A DNA stretch of 64,000 nt from Chryseosolibacter sp964532595 (GCA_964532595.1 CAZHIQ010000003.1:62001-126000), one strand, 5' to 3'; shown: positions 8,357 to 16,167, counted from the first letter of the stretch. Translations and numbers: made by a program. The notes: a model not told the origin generated them from the sequence alone.

Positions 8357-9112
8357 TTAATTGTGGCGGGCGACCTCGAAGAATCGCTGCCTGACGCGCG
8401 TCTCGAGGGCCATGGCTTTCGGAAAGAGCACCTCATTCTCAATGCGGGCATGTGTGATTAGACTCCGCTCGAACTCTTTCAGCTCATTATAAATAACCTT
8501 TACATGGAGGGGTGCGCGCTGATGAAGCTTGTAATCTTTCGTGATTTTCCGGATCCCCTCCATTTCATCGTCGTGCGCTTCGTGCTCCATGGCGAATTTC
8601 TGAACGGAATTGCTTTCCATCAGATAGTAGAGCTTGCCGGGGGAGAAGTCGCCTCGCGACGCTTTGTCGAGGGCAAGTATATACCGGAACAAAGTATCTT
8701 CTTCTTCGTATATGTGCTCAATGAAGTCTTCAACAAAAAGAGGGAAAACGATCTTCAGGTCGCGTTCAATCTGGGAGTAATCGTCGTGCTGAGCTTTGAA
8801 GTTTTCTACAAGCCGGGCGATGTAAGGCAACTTGTGTTTGATGAAGAGGAAATGCGCATGCTTCAGGTATTCAACGATCAGGTCAATAGGATAGGAGACC
8901 AGAGGGAGATCGGTTTGCTGCACATGGGAAGGACTTTCCAGTTCCTTGATAATCTGCTCGACTTTGAGACCACGCTGCTCACAAACCTGCGCCAGCGTCT
9001 GTTCTGAATATTCATAGAACCGGATACCCATATAAAACAAGACGTATCCATGGACGTAGTTTTGGCTGACAAGTTCCTGAATAGGCGTGTTTCTCAAGGC
9101 AGTGCTGTCCAT
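8357..9112 (-). CDS. Hemerythrin-domain protein related to RIC/YtfE/ScdA, with a degenerate N-terminal domain
   Basis: 251-aa protein with two parts. Residues ~10-55 align with the ScdA_N (DUF542) domain of iron-sulfur cluster repair proteins (RIC): IQELVSQN..., then GIRFYEYSEQTLAQVC. The family has a conserved Cys-Cys (GIDFCCGG) where this protein has Tyr-Glu. Residues ~80-250 form a hemerythrin-like four-helix bundle with candidate di-iron ligands in KHAHFLFIKH, FIEHIYEEED, MEHEAHDDE and THARIENEVLFPKA. In known homologues the di-iron centre helps repair Fe-S clusters after nitrosative or oxidative damage. Here the Cys-dependent function appears lost, so the role may be oxygen or NO sensing. 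Divergently transcribed from ctp. Confidence 0.8.
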   Translation of the reverse strand: MDSTALRNTPIQELVSQNYVHGYVLFYMGIRFYEYSEQTLAQVCEQRGLKVEQIIKELESPSHVQQTDLPLVSYPIDLIVEYLKHAHFLFIKHKLPYIARLVENFKAQHDDYSQIERDLKIVFPLFVEDFIEHIYEEEDTLFRYILALDKASRGDFSPGKLYYLMESNSVQKFAMEHEAHDDEMEGIRKITKDYKLHQRAPLHVKVIYNELKEFERSLITHARIENEVLFPKAMALETRVRQRFFEVARHN

Positions 9113-9198
9113 CTCAATGGGTAAATATAGTCAGAAAGGTTTAGTAACAGAAAAAAAACCGGGTGGCTGGCGGCCGTTTTCCGTAGAGAGGGGAAGAT

Positions 9199-9227
9199 TT
9201 TCGTGCCAACCAAATATTTTAGGTTTG
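9199..9227 (+). promoter_or_regulatory. Promoter of the C-terminal processing protease gene
   Basis: TAGGTTTG at 9220-9227 matches the Bacteroidota -7 consensus TAnnTTTG exactly. TTTC at 9199-9202 lies 17 nt upstream as a one-mismatch -33 box. The ATG is 26 nt downstream, leaving a short leader. It sits in the divergent region between the hemerythrin-like gene and ctp. Confidence 0.6.
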
Positions 9228-9253
9228 TGTTAATGTTGTAGTAAATTTCCGCT

Positions 9254-10867
9254 ATGAGTGAGAATACCAAGTATCAGATCAGGTTTCCGATCGTGCTTTG
9301 TCTGGGGCTGGCTGTCGGCGTTTTTGTCGGGGCGAGCCTTGATTCCGGACGGACCCGTTCTGACGTGAATAAGGATGTGCAGAAGTTTCGGGAAATCCTT
9401 ACCCAGATAAAGGAGGAGTATGTCGATTCGGTGAACACTTCGCTGCTGGTCGACAATGCGATTCGGGAAATGCTGCACAATCTGGATCCTCATTCATCGT
9501 ATATCCCGGCAGCCGATCGGGAGAAGGCAAACGAGGACCTGCGCGGTAATTTTGACGGAATCGGAATCGAATTCAATATTTTCGACGACACGATAGTCGT
9601 TCTTACGCCGCTAAGCGGTGGGCCTTCGGAAGCGCTCGGCATCAAGTCGGGCGACAAAATCATCCGCGTTGATGATCAGGATGTTGCCGGGGTCGGAATA
9701 ACTACGGCTGGTGTGATGAAAGCACTCAAGGGGCCGCGTGGCAGCCAGGTCAAGGTCACCGTCAGGCGCGGGGAGCAGGAAATCGATTTCAATATAATCC
9801 GTGACAAAATCCCGCAGCACTCCGTCGATGTCTCTTACATGGTTGATGACGAAATCGGCTACATCAAAGTGAATCGCTTTTCGGCGACAACCTATGACGA
9901 ATTCAAAGCTGGTCTCGATAATCTTCGCAAGAAGGGAATGAAGAAATTAATCGTTGACCTCCAGGGTAACCCGGGCGGCTATATGAATATGGCTATCCAA
10001 ATGGCAGATGAGTTTCTTCCAGCAGGACAGAAAATAGTCTCCCAGAAGGGAAAGGAGCGTCGCTACAACGCCGAGGCCCATGCGACGAGCAAGGGAAGCT
10101 TTGAGACAGGCGACCTTATCGTTCTTGTTAACGAAGGAAGTGCTTCGGCTTCCGAAATTCTCGCCGGTGCTCTTCAGGATAACGACCGCGCGCTAATAGT
10201 TGGTCGCCGAACTTTTGGAAAAGGACTTGTTCAATCTCCTTTCGAACTCAACGATGGATCGGAGTTGCGGCTCACAATTTCCCGGTATTATACTCCGAGT
10301 GGAAGATCGATTCAAAAGCCCTATCAGGACGGTGATGAATACGCTCGTGATATCATCAGCCGCTATAACCATGGAGAATTTTTCCATGCTGACAGTATAA
10401 AGGTCAACGACTCGCTGCGGTTTATGACTCTCAATGGAAGAGCTGTCTATGGAGGCGGCGGAATTATGCCCGACTACTTCGTGCCGCTCGACACAACCTT
10501 GAACAGCCATTATCTCAATGAGCTTTATACTTCAACGGCATTGCAAGAGTATACCTTCAACTACGCCGAGACGCACAAGCAGGCTTTGGAGGAAAAGGGT
10601 TTCAAACACTTCCTTGAAAGCTTTACGGTTACCGATAAAATGCTTAACGATCTGGTCGCAACCGGCGTACGCAACAAAGTAAAAGCAGATCACAAAGAGC
10701 TGCGCGCACGTCGGCAACTGTTCGCTATCCATGTGAAGGCGCAGATCGCGCGCAAGGTGTGGGGCAACGAGGGCTTCTACCCGGTGTTCAATGAGACCAA
10801 TGAGATATTCAAACAGGCTGTGGGCTTGTTTGATCGAATGCCGGAGTTGACGCGCTCCCAGATGTAG
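9254..10867 (+). CDS. C-terminal processing peptidase (S41 family, PDZ domain)
   Basis: Membrane-anchored serine protease of the CtpA/Prc type (537 aa) that trims or degrades periplasmic proteins. It has an N-terminal hydrophobic anchor (about 10-28), a PDZ domain (about 105-175, GIGIEFNIFDDTIVV to SGDKIIRVDD) and an S41 catalytic core. The core carries the nucleophile region EGSASASEILAG (294-305) and the catalytic Lys in GKGLVQ (Lys323); DLQGNPGG at 235-242 is the conserved strand and oxyanion loop. The ~130-residue C-terminal helical tail is typical of Bacteroidota members. Preceded by a consensus-like promoter. Confidence 0.95.
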   Translation: MSENTKYQIRFPIVLCLGLAVGVFVGASLDSGRTRSDVNKDVQKFREILTQIKEEYVDSVNTSLLVDNAIREMLHNLDPHSSYIPAADREKANEDLRGNFDGIGIEFNIFDDTIVVLTPLSGGPSEALGIKSGDKIIRVDDQDVAGVGITTAGVMKALKGPRGSQVKVTVRRGEQEIDFNIIRDKIPQHSVDVSYMVDDEIGYIKVNRFSATTYDEFKAGLDNLRKKGMKKLIVDLQGNPGGYMNMAIQMADEFLPAGQKIVSQKGKERRYNAEAHATSKGSFETGDLIVLVNEGSASASEILAGALQDNDRALIVGRRTFGKGLVQSPFELNDGSELRLTISRYYTPSGRSIQKPYQDGDEYARDIISRYNHGEFFHADSIKVNDSLRFMTLNGRAVYGGGGIMPDYFVPLDTTLNSHYLNELYTSTALQEYTFNYAETHKQALEEKGFKHFLESFTVTDKMLNDLVATGVRNKVKADHKELRARRQLFAIHVKAQIARKVWGNEGFYPVFNETNEIFKQAVGLFDRMPELTRSQM

Positions 10868-10875
10868 ATCGAAGG

Positions 10876-11338
10876 ACGAGGAACGAGGTACGAAGTACGA
10901 GGGTGCTTGGTGTTTGGACGTACGAACCGCAGGGGAATTTGAATGACGAATTACGAATTACGAATGACGAATGGGTGCTTGGTGCTTGGAAGTGCGAACC
11001 GGGGATGGAAGTACGAGGAACGAAGTACGAGGTACGAGGGTGTGGTTGGTGCTTGGAAGTATGAACCGCAGGGGAATTTGANNNNNNNNNNNNNNNNNNN
11101 NNNNNNNNNNNNNNNNNNNNNNNNNNNNNNNNNNNNNNNNNNNNNNNNNNNNNNNNNNNNNNNNNNNNNNNNNNNNNNNNNGAACCGCAGGGGAATTTGA
11201 ATGACGAATTACGAATTACGAATGACGAATGGGTGCGTGGTGCTTGGAAGTAAGAACCGGGATGGAAGTACGAGGAAGGAGGAACGAGGGACGAGGGGTG
11301 CTGGGTGCCTTGAAGTGCGAGCCGCTGAGGAATTATGA
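10876..11338. repeat. Tandem array of a ~138-bp unit built from ACGAAT/TACGAG words, interrupted by an assembly gap
   Basis: The intergenic stretch between ctp and the thioesterase gene holds no real gene. Unit starts marked by GAACCGCAGGGGAATTTGA are at 10924, 11063 and 11182, with a degenerate copy (GAGCCGCTGAGGAATT) at 11319. Adjacent clean copies are 139 and 137 nt apart. Inside each unit are short words in near-heptad arrays (ATGACGAATTACGAATTACG), blocks of TACGAGG/TACGAAG and GGTGCTTGGAAGT. Similar low-complexity intergenic arrays are known in environmental Bacteroidota; their role is not established. The remaining 11339-11387 shows nothing recognisable. Confidence 0.85.
11082..11181. 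other. Scaffold gap of 100 N
   Basis: Exactly 100 unknown bases inside the repeat array. The 19 bases left of the gap (11063-11081) are identical to the 19 bases right of it (11182-11200), so the two contigs may simply overlap here and the gap may be artificial. The size is probably a placeholder. Confidence 0.95.
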
Positions 11339-11387
11339 TCAAGACTGACTCCTCTTTAACACCTTGATACTCTAACACTTCAATACC

Positions 11388-11831
11388 ATGCCTTTTTTTA
11401 GCCAAACTGTTCAAATTCGCTGGGCTGACATTGATGCCAACCGCCATTTGCGTCACTCGGTTTACTATGATTATGGCGCGTCTATGCGTATGAATGCGCT
11501 GACGGCCAAGGGGCTTTCTATGAAGAAGCTGGAGGAGCTTGGTGTTGGGCCTATCCTCTTTCGCGAGGAAGCTGTGTTCAGGCGGGAGATTATGTTCGAG
11601 GATACCATTACCATCGATGTACAGGTGGTGAAGTGCCGTGAAGACTTTTCGCGCTGGAGTTTACGGCATCACTTTACCAAGAGCGATGGAACACTCGCGG
11701 CTATCATTAATATCGATGGTGCCTGGATCGATCTTCAGCGCCGAAAGCTTACCGTTCCCGATCCCTTTATTATTGAGGTGTTCAAGAGCTTCCCGAGAGC
11801 CGACGATTTCGAGCTTTTGTCTCCGAAGTAG
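11388..11831 (+). CDS. Acyl-CoA thioesterase, hotdog fold (4HBT family)
   Basis: Small cytoplasmic hotdog-fold protein (147 aa) expected to hydrolyse acyl-CoA or acyl-ACP thioesters, like FadM/YbgC proteins. The N-terminal signature RWADIDANRHLRHSVYYDY contains the catalytic-type Asp and the helix start found in this family; FRREIMFEDTITIDVQV and SDGTLAAIINIDGAWID are the usual central strands. The natural substrate cannot be read from sequence. It ends 1 nt before the convergent purN stop codon. Confidence 0.85.
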   Translation: MPFFSQTVQIRWADIDANRHLRHSVYYDYGASMRMNALTAKGLSMKKLEELGVGPILFREEAVFRREIMFEDTITIDVQVVKCREDFSRWSLRHHFTKSDGTLAAIINIDGAWIDLQRRKLTVPDPFIIEVFKSFPRADDFELLSPK

Positions 11832-11832
11832 G

Positions 11833-12417
11833 TCAGGCTAGGCTCCCCGATACCCACTGTTCGATTATCCGGGGGTAGTGTTCATACTCCAGTTGGTGTA
11901 CGCATTTGGCTATTTCCTCCGGGCTATACTCCGGTAAGACCGGGCACGAGGCCTGGAAAAGTACGCGTCCTTCGTCGTACCGATCGTTGACGAGGTGGAT
12001 GGTGATGCCGGTAGCGTCGTCGCCCGCAGCTTTGACGGCTTCATGTACTTTCATGCCATACATACCTTTTCCGCCGTACTTGGGCAGTAGCGCCGGATGA
12101 ATATTGATAATCCGATCCGGAAAAAGTTGCAGCAGATAGTCGGGTATAAGCCATAAGAATCCGGCGAGGACAATATGGGTGATGCCGTGTTTTTGCAATT
12201 CGCTTTTGATGCGCTCCCCCTCTTTGAACTCCGCACGGGAGAATACTTCGGCCGCAATGTTGTGATTGGCTGCGCGCTGAAGGGCGAAGGCCTCCGGGTT
12301 GTTGGTCATCAGCAGCGCGACTTCGATATCAGGATGTGATTTGAAGTGTTTGAAAATCTCTTCGGCATTGGTGCCACTCCCCGAGGCGAAGATGGCAATC
12401 TTGTATTTCTTAGACAT
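11833..12417 (-). CDS. purN: Phosphoribosylglycinamide formyltransferase (GAR transformylase)
   Basis: Third step of de novo purine synthesis: transfers formyl from 10-formyl-THF to GAR. The 194 aa show the N-terminal phosphate loop ASGSGTNAEEI and the catalytic set Asn105, His107 (NIHPALLPKYGGKG) and Asp148 (NDRYDEG), matching the Asn-His-Asp of E. coli PurN. Start is the ATG giving MSKKYKIAIFASGSG. It follows the UbiA-family gene after 16 nt and probably shares its transcript. Confidence 0.96.
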   Translation of the reverse strand: MSKKYKIAIFASGSGTNAEEIFKHFKSHPDIEVALLMTNNPEAFALQRAANHNIAAEVFSRAEFKEGERIKSELQKHGITHIVLAGFLWLIPDYLLQLFPDRIINIHPALLPKYGGKGMYGMKVHEAVKAAGDDATGITIHLVNDRYDEGRVLFQASCPVLPEYSPEEIAKCVHQLEYEHYPRIIEQWVSGSLA

Positions 12418-12433
12418 ACTGAAAATGCAACGT

Positions 12434-13294
12434 TTAGGATCTTACAAAGGGCATGCTAAGAATTCCCAGAAGCATGATCACCTTGCAGAACCCGCTGAGC
12501 CAGGCGTAGTCTCTTCGCGTATCAGCTTTGATCAGGCGAAACAGGAATATCAACATGGGCGCTAGCAGGAACAGGGCAAAATAGCGGACAGGTAGTTCAC
12601 CGACGATCTGGTAGAGTACAACGACCGTGAGGGAAAACACAGCAAGAATGAAGTAGATAAAGTTCTTTGTTTTGCGCATACCCCATACGATAGGCAGTGT
12701 CTGACAACCAAAAGTCTGGTCGCCTTTTTGGTCTTCCATGTCCTTGATGATCTCGCGAATCAGTGTCATGAAGAACGCGAAGCCGGCATAGGAGAGAATC
12801 AGGGTGTGGCCCGTTTTGTAGAGCGAGTCGACCAACCATATGGAGATACCCGTCAGGAGTGCGACGACAAAATTTCCAATAAAAGCCTGGCGCTTTAGGC
12901 TGTTGGAGTAAAGCCAGAGAATGGAGGCACAGGCGAAGTTTGTCGCTGCGATTTTCCAGCTTAAGACAAGTCCGAGTGCGACGCCAGCCAGTGACAGTAG
13001 CGAGTGGAGAAGTATCGCGTACCGACGGGTTATGTTTCGTCCAATAACAACCCGGTCTGGTTTGTTTATAAGATCAATCTTAATGTCAAAGTAGTCGTTT
13101 ATGACATATCCCCCAGCCGCGATGCAAACCGTCGACAGGGATAGGATAAAAAGACGAGGGTCTGATACAGTACTTAAGTCGATGATAAAGGCCGCGGTCA
13201 GGTATTGGGCAAGGGCGATGATAAGCAAGTTCCACACACGCGTGAGTCGCGCGAAGGATACCATAAAGCGCTTAAATCGGAAATACCTGACCAT
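12434..13294 (-). CDS. UbiA-family prenyltransferase, DGGGP synthase-like
   Basis: Integral membrane prenyltransferase with about eight or nine membrane segments. The two Mg-diphosphate motifs are clear: NDYFDIKIDLINKPDRV (first Asp-rich motif) and REIIKDMEDQKGDQTFGCQTLP (second). The spacing and wording of both resemble archaeal-type digeranylgeranylglyceryl-phosphate synthase (geranylgeranylglycerol-phosphate geranylgeranyltransferase) more than MenA, UbiA or protoheme farnesyltransferase. The product would be an ether-linked isoprenoid glycerol lipid, but this is inference. Start chosen at MVRYFRFKRF (286 aa); an alternative ATG ten codons later also works, and the frame is open 20 codons further upstream. 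Confidence 0.8.
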   Translation of the reverse strand: MVRYFRFKRFMVSFARLTRVWNLLIIALAQYLTAAFIIDLSTVSDPRLFILSLSTVCIAAGGYVINDYFDIKIDLINKPDRVVIGRNITRRYAILLHSLLSLAGVALGLVLSWKIAATNFACASILWLYSNSLKRQAFIGNFVVALLTGISIWLVDSLYKTGHTLILSYAGFAFFMTLIREIIKDMEDQKGDQTFGCQTLPIVWGMRKTKNFIYFILAVFSLTVVVLYQIVGELPVRYFALFLLAPMLIFLFRLIKADTRRDYAWLSGFCKVIMLLGILSMPFVRS

Positions 13295-13352
13295 AACTCC
13301 AAAGTTACTGAAATGTATGCGGATTCTGCAGATTATAGCGGCACCGGACGTC

Positions 13353-13386
13353 AAAGAAAAACCGGCAAGCGTTTGCGCTTGCCGGT
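13353..13386 (-). terminator. Intrinsic terminator of the TonB-dependent receptor gene
   Basis: Perfect 11-bp GC-rich stem (ACCGGCAAGCG with its complement) around a 4-nt loop, followed on the minus strand by TTTTTCTTTG. It starts 16 nt past the receptor stop codon. This is the best intrinsic terminator in the window and separates the receptor transcript from the UbiA-purN pair. Confidence 0.85.
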
Positions 13387-13401
13387 TACAGGGATTCAGA
13401 A

Positions 13402-15918
13402 TCAGAATCGAATTTCGATCATGCCCATGAAATTCCTGCCTGCTTGTGGAAAGTAGAAGTTTTCCCGATAGGTGGCAGGTCCGGCAAGATATCCGTATGT
13501 GAAGCCGTTTGATTCATACTTTTCGTCAAGAATGTTGTTCACGAGGAAACTGAAAGTGATCTCCTTTGCGAACGATGGTTTCCAGGCATAGCTCAGACGG
13601 AGGTCATTAACCAGATACGAAGGAATCTTGCGGGCAGCGTTGCTTGTGTTGTCAAGGTATTGATCGCCTACATATTTGGTCAGGAGTGTGACAGCGGCGC
13701 CTTGCGCAGGGGAGTAGGCAAGAGCGGAGCCGGCGATCACGGAAGGAGAGAAGGCAATCTCCGTATCCTTGTAAACGTTTTCAACCACGTGATACTCGTC
13801 AAAATCGGCGCCGTAGTCTTCAAGCAGCTCGGTATACTCGCTGATCCGGTTTCGGCTAAGTGTTACATTAGCCGTCCAGTTTAACTTCGGGGATATTTTT
13901 ATGTCGCCCTGAAGTTCGATCCCCATGCGGTAGCTCTTGCCCGCGTTCGTTCGAACGAATGCGCCAACATCGTTAACCTCGCCGGTCATCACCAACTGGT
14001 TGGAGTAGTTCATCAGATAGTAGTTGGCCTGGAGCGTGTTCTTTCCTATCGTGCCGCGATAACCTACTTCCAGATTGTGGAGTGTTTCCGGTTGTGGGTC
14101 GCTGCCTTCGAAGTCGACGAAATCGTCGCGTACCGGCTCGCGGTTTGCAACGGCGTAGCTAGCATACACCTGACTGTTGTCGGAGGCGGCAAAGGTTAAT
14201 CCGGCTTTCGGATTGAAGAAGTCGAAATGGGCGTCTACGCCGATTTGATTGAGATTCTTATCCGTTCCCGATACATCGTAGCGGATGGCGCGGTATTGCA
14301 GGTCAACGAAGGCGTTAAGTCGTTCCGAAAATTGATAATTAGCTTTTGCGTATGTGTTGACGTCGCGCTTCGTCCCATTGTTATCGTAGTACCGGTACTC
14401 GTGGGGAATGTTGCCGGCTGAACTCCAAATGACTTCTCCGAAGTGGTCGCCGTCGTAGATGTTCCATGCGCCACCGAAAACGGTGTTCCATTTGCCTTGA
14501 TCATAGTTGATCGACCATGTCGCACCATAGAAGTGGTTGTCTAACCAGCGACGACGGATAACGTCAGTAGTAAAGATCATCCCTTCTTCGGTGACTGCAT
14601 CGGGATCAATGACGAGAGGAGGTATTCCGTAGTCCGTGAAGTCGTCGTCATGGCGGTACTCCTCATAGAAGCCTTGTCCGGGTGTATAATGGAGCGCTGC
14701 GCTGAGGCTTACGTTGCCCGTGGGCTGATGCGAGAAGTGCAACTGGAAATGATCCTGCTTGTAGGAGTCTACCTGGTTGTCGTACAGGTAAGGATTAAAG
14801 GTTCGGGGGTTCGAGTTGAGGAGGTTTTCGGTTTGCTCCTCGTTCCAGCCTTCGTTCATCGCCGTAACCAGCATGGCCTCCGTGTCATTCTTAAGACGCG
14901 ACTCCGGAACTCCATACCAACTCTGGTATGTTTCCTGGCGTCCACCAAACATGATTGCCTTTATGATGGTTTTGTCGCTGTAGAATCCACCGGAGAAGTA
15001 GTAGGAATACAAGTCACTGTACGCGCGGTCGATAAATCCATCGGAATACATACGCGACAGACGACCGTCGATGGTGAAGTGATTGTTGAGTAAGCCAGTA
15101 CCAAAGCTCAGCGAATGCTTTCGCGTGTTGAATGAGCCAAAGGCATTGTTTAGGGTGGCGTAGGCTTCATCGTGTCGGGCAATGGTTTGCAGATTCAGCG
15201 TGGCCCCGAAGGCGCCGGCTCCGTTTGTGGAGGTTCCAACACCGCGTTGGATTTGAATGCTTTCTGCAGACGAAGCAATGTCGGGGATATTCACCCAGAA
15301 CGTTCCGGAAGATTCTGCGTCGTTGTAAGGAATACCATTGATGGTGACGTTGATGCGTGTGGGGTCACTTCCCCGTATGCGGATGCCTGTGTACCCAATG
15401 CCCGTCCCGGCGTCGGAAGTAGTGACGGCTGATGGAGTCCAGTTCAGAAGGAAAGGGACATCCTGACCGAAATTGTGTTTGTTGATTTCTTCCTGTCCGA
15501 GGTCGGAGTAGGTCGTCGGCGTTTTGCTTGTGGCGCGGGTTGCGCGCACCACTACCGCATCGGTGAGAATTGCGGTCGGTGTAAGCTCGAAGACCAGTTC
15601 ATTATTTTGCGGTACAGTGAAGTTTTTTTGCTGACGCTGGTATCCCATATAGGATACCGATACCGTTGCGGCACCTTCACTGACACTTTCAAACGTAAAT
15701 CGGCCTGTTTCGTCGGTAACCGTTAGACGTTTTGGACCGACGAGTTCAACAGATGCGTTGACGAGCGCTTCGTGGGTGTTTGCATCGCGCACGATTCCCG
15801 AGACAATGTGCTGTGCAGTTGTGCTGTTCGGGAAAGCGCACAGTATCGCGATAACACACAGCGCACTGGTCAGCGTGGAAGATGCCCTGGAAAACCAGGT
15901 GGTAGAAAAATGGAACAT
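13402..15918 (-). CDS. TonB-dependent outer-membrane receptor, predicted for thiamine or a precursor
   Basis: 838-aa outer-membrane barrel protein. It has a signal peptide (about 1-36, ending TTAQ), a carboxypeptidase-regulatory-like beta domain (about 38-115, VSGIVRDANTHEALVNASVE), a plug domain (about 130-245, with IRIRGSDPTRINVTINGIPY and IQIQRGVGTSTNGAGAFG) and a 22-strand-type barrel ending in aromatic Phe (GMIEIRF). A TPP riboswitch in its leader and a consensus promoter upstream indicate repression by thiamine pyrophosphate, so the ligand is most likely thiamine or a phosphorylated or precursor form, taken up with TonB-ExbBD energy. Substrate is inferred from regulation alone; no inner-membrane thiamine transporter is adjacent. 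Confidence 0.92.
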   Translation of the reverse strand: MFHFSTTWFSRASSTLTSALCVIAILCAFPNSTTAQHIVSGIVRDANTHEALVNASVELVGPKRLTVTDETGRFTFESVSEGAATVSVSYMGYQRQQKNFTVPQNNELVFELTPTAILTDAVVVRATRATSKTPTTYSDLGQEEINKHNFGQDVPFLLNWTPSAVTTSDAGTGIGYTGIRIRGSDPTRINVTINGIPYNDAESSGTFWVNIPDIASSAESIQIQRGVGTSTNGAGAFGATLNLQTIARHDEAYATLNNAFGSFNTRKHSLSFGTGLLNNHFTIDGRLSRMYSDGFIDRAYSDLYSYYFSGGFYSDKTIIKAIMFGGRQETYQSWYGVPESRLKNDTEAMLVTAMNEGWNEEQTENLLNSNPRTFNPYLYDNQVDSYKQDHFQLHFSHQPTGNVSLSAALHYTPGQGFYEEYRHDDDFTDYGIPPLVIDPDAVTEEGMIFTTDVIRRRWLDNHFYGATWSINYDQGKWNTVFGGAWNIYDGDHFGEVIWSSAGNIPHEYRYYDNNGTKRDVNTYAKANYQFSERLNAFVDLQYRAIRYDVSGTDKNLNQIGVDAHFDFFNPKAGLTFAASDNSQVYASYAVANREPVRDDFVDFEGSDPQPETLHNLEVGYRGTIGKNTLQANYYLMNYSNQLVMTGEVNDVGAFVRTNAGKSYRMGIELQGDIKISPKLNWTANVTLSRNRISEYTELLEDYGADFDEYHVVENVYKDTEIAFSPSVIAGSALAYSPAQGAAVTLLTKYVGDQYLDNTSNAARKIPSYLVNDLRLSYAWKPSFAKEITFSFLVNNILDEKYESNGFTYGYLAGPATYRENFYFPQAGRNFMGMIEIRF

Positions 15919-15977
15919 GATTGTGTGGGTTTAAACTACACGGACACAGGGGAATGCTCGTGCATACGTTTAACCTT

Positions 15978-15992
15978 GTCGCGCGTCGCGAC
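15978..15992 (-). promoter_or_regulatory. GC-rich hairpin between riboswitch and receptor start, possible expression platform
   Basis: GTCGCG and CGCGAC around CGT form a perfect 6-bp hairpin touching the 3' edge of the TPP aptamer. It has no U-tract after it on the minus strand. It could be part of an expression platform that changes pairing when the aptamer binds TPP. The remaining ~60 nt to the ATG contain no other clear structure. Confidence 0.3.
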
Positions 15993-16068
15993 TGCCTTCC
16001 CTTCGGCCGCATTACCGGCATCAGGTTCTGTGGGTATGATCTCAGCCCGTTGTATTAAGGCACCCCTT
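15990..16068 (-). promoter_or_regulatory. TPP riboswitch (THI element) aptamer
   Basis: Read on the minus strand the conserved TPP blocks occur in order: GGGGTGCC, GGGCTGAGAT, ATACCC, AGAACCTGAT, GGTAATGCGG and GAAGGGAAGG. GCC/GGC and GGGT/ACCC pairings of P2 and the CTGAT...GAAGGGAA core are intact. I could not confirm a strong P1 helix by eye. It lies in the 5' leader of the TonB-dependent receptor, 71 nt before the ATG, and should lower receptor expression when TPP is abundant. Confidence 0.92.
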
Positions 16069-16087
16069 GACCTCATTTTGAGGTGCA

Positions 16088-16118
16088 CAAAGATAATATT
16101 GATTTTCGGTGAACCAAA
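16088..16118 (-). promoter_or_regulatory. Promoter upstream of the TPP riboswitch
   Basis: On the minus strand TTTG (16115-16118) is followed after 19 nt by TATCTTTG (16088-16095), an exact -33/-7 pair of the Bacteroidota sigma factor. Transcription would begin around 16080-16083, just before the aptamer. A perfect 6-bp inverted repeat (ACCTCA-TTT-TGAGGT, 16070-16084) lies at the predicted start. Confidence 0.75.
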
Positions 16119-16167
16119 ATCAGGCTTGGGTACGGCCGCTATTCATGGATTTGTGGGCTGAGTATCA

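Noticed and set aside
10924..11338. Possible CRISPR array
   Set aside because: The units are tandem and nearly identical over their whole ~138 bp, with no 30-40-bp unique spacers and no cas genes nearby.
10809..11456. Long open frame on the minus strand across the repeat array and gap
   Set aside because: It runs through 100 N and low-complexity repeat; the apparent protein is repeated Ser/His/Pro-rich sequence from TACGAG words, not a gene.
12597..12839. Small minus-strand frame inside the UbiA-family gene
   Set aside because: Out-of-frame shadow; its translation is Arg/Cys-rich noise typical of shifted frames.
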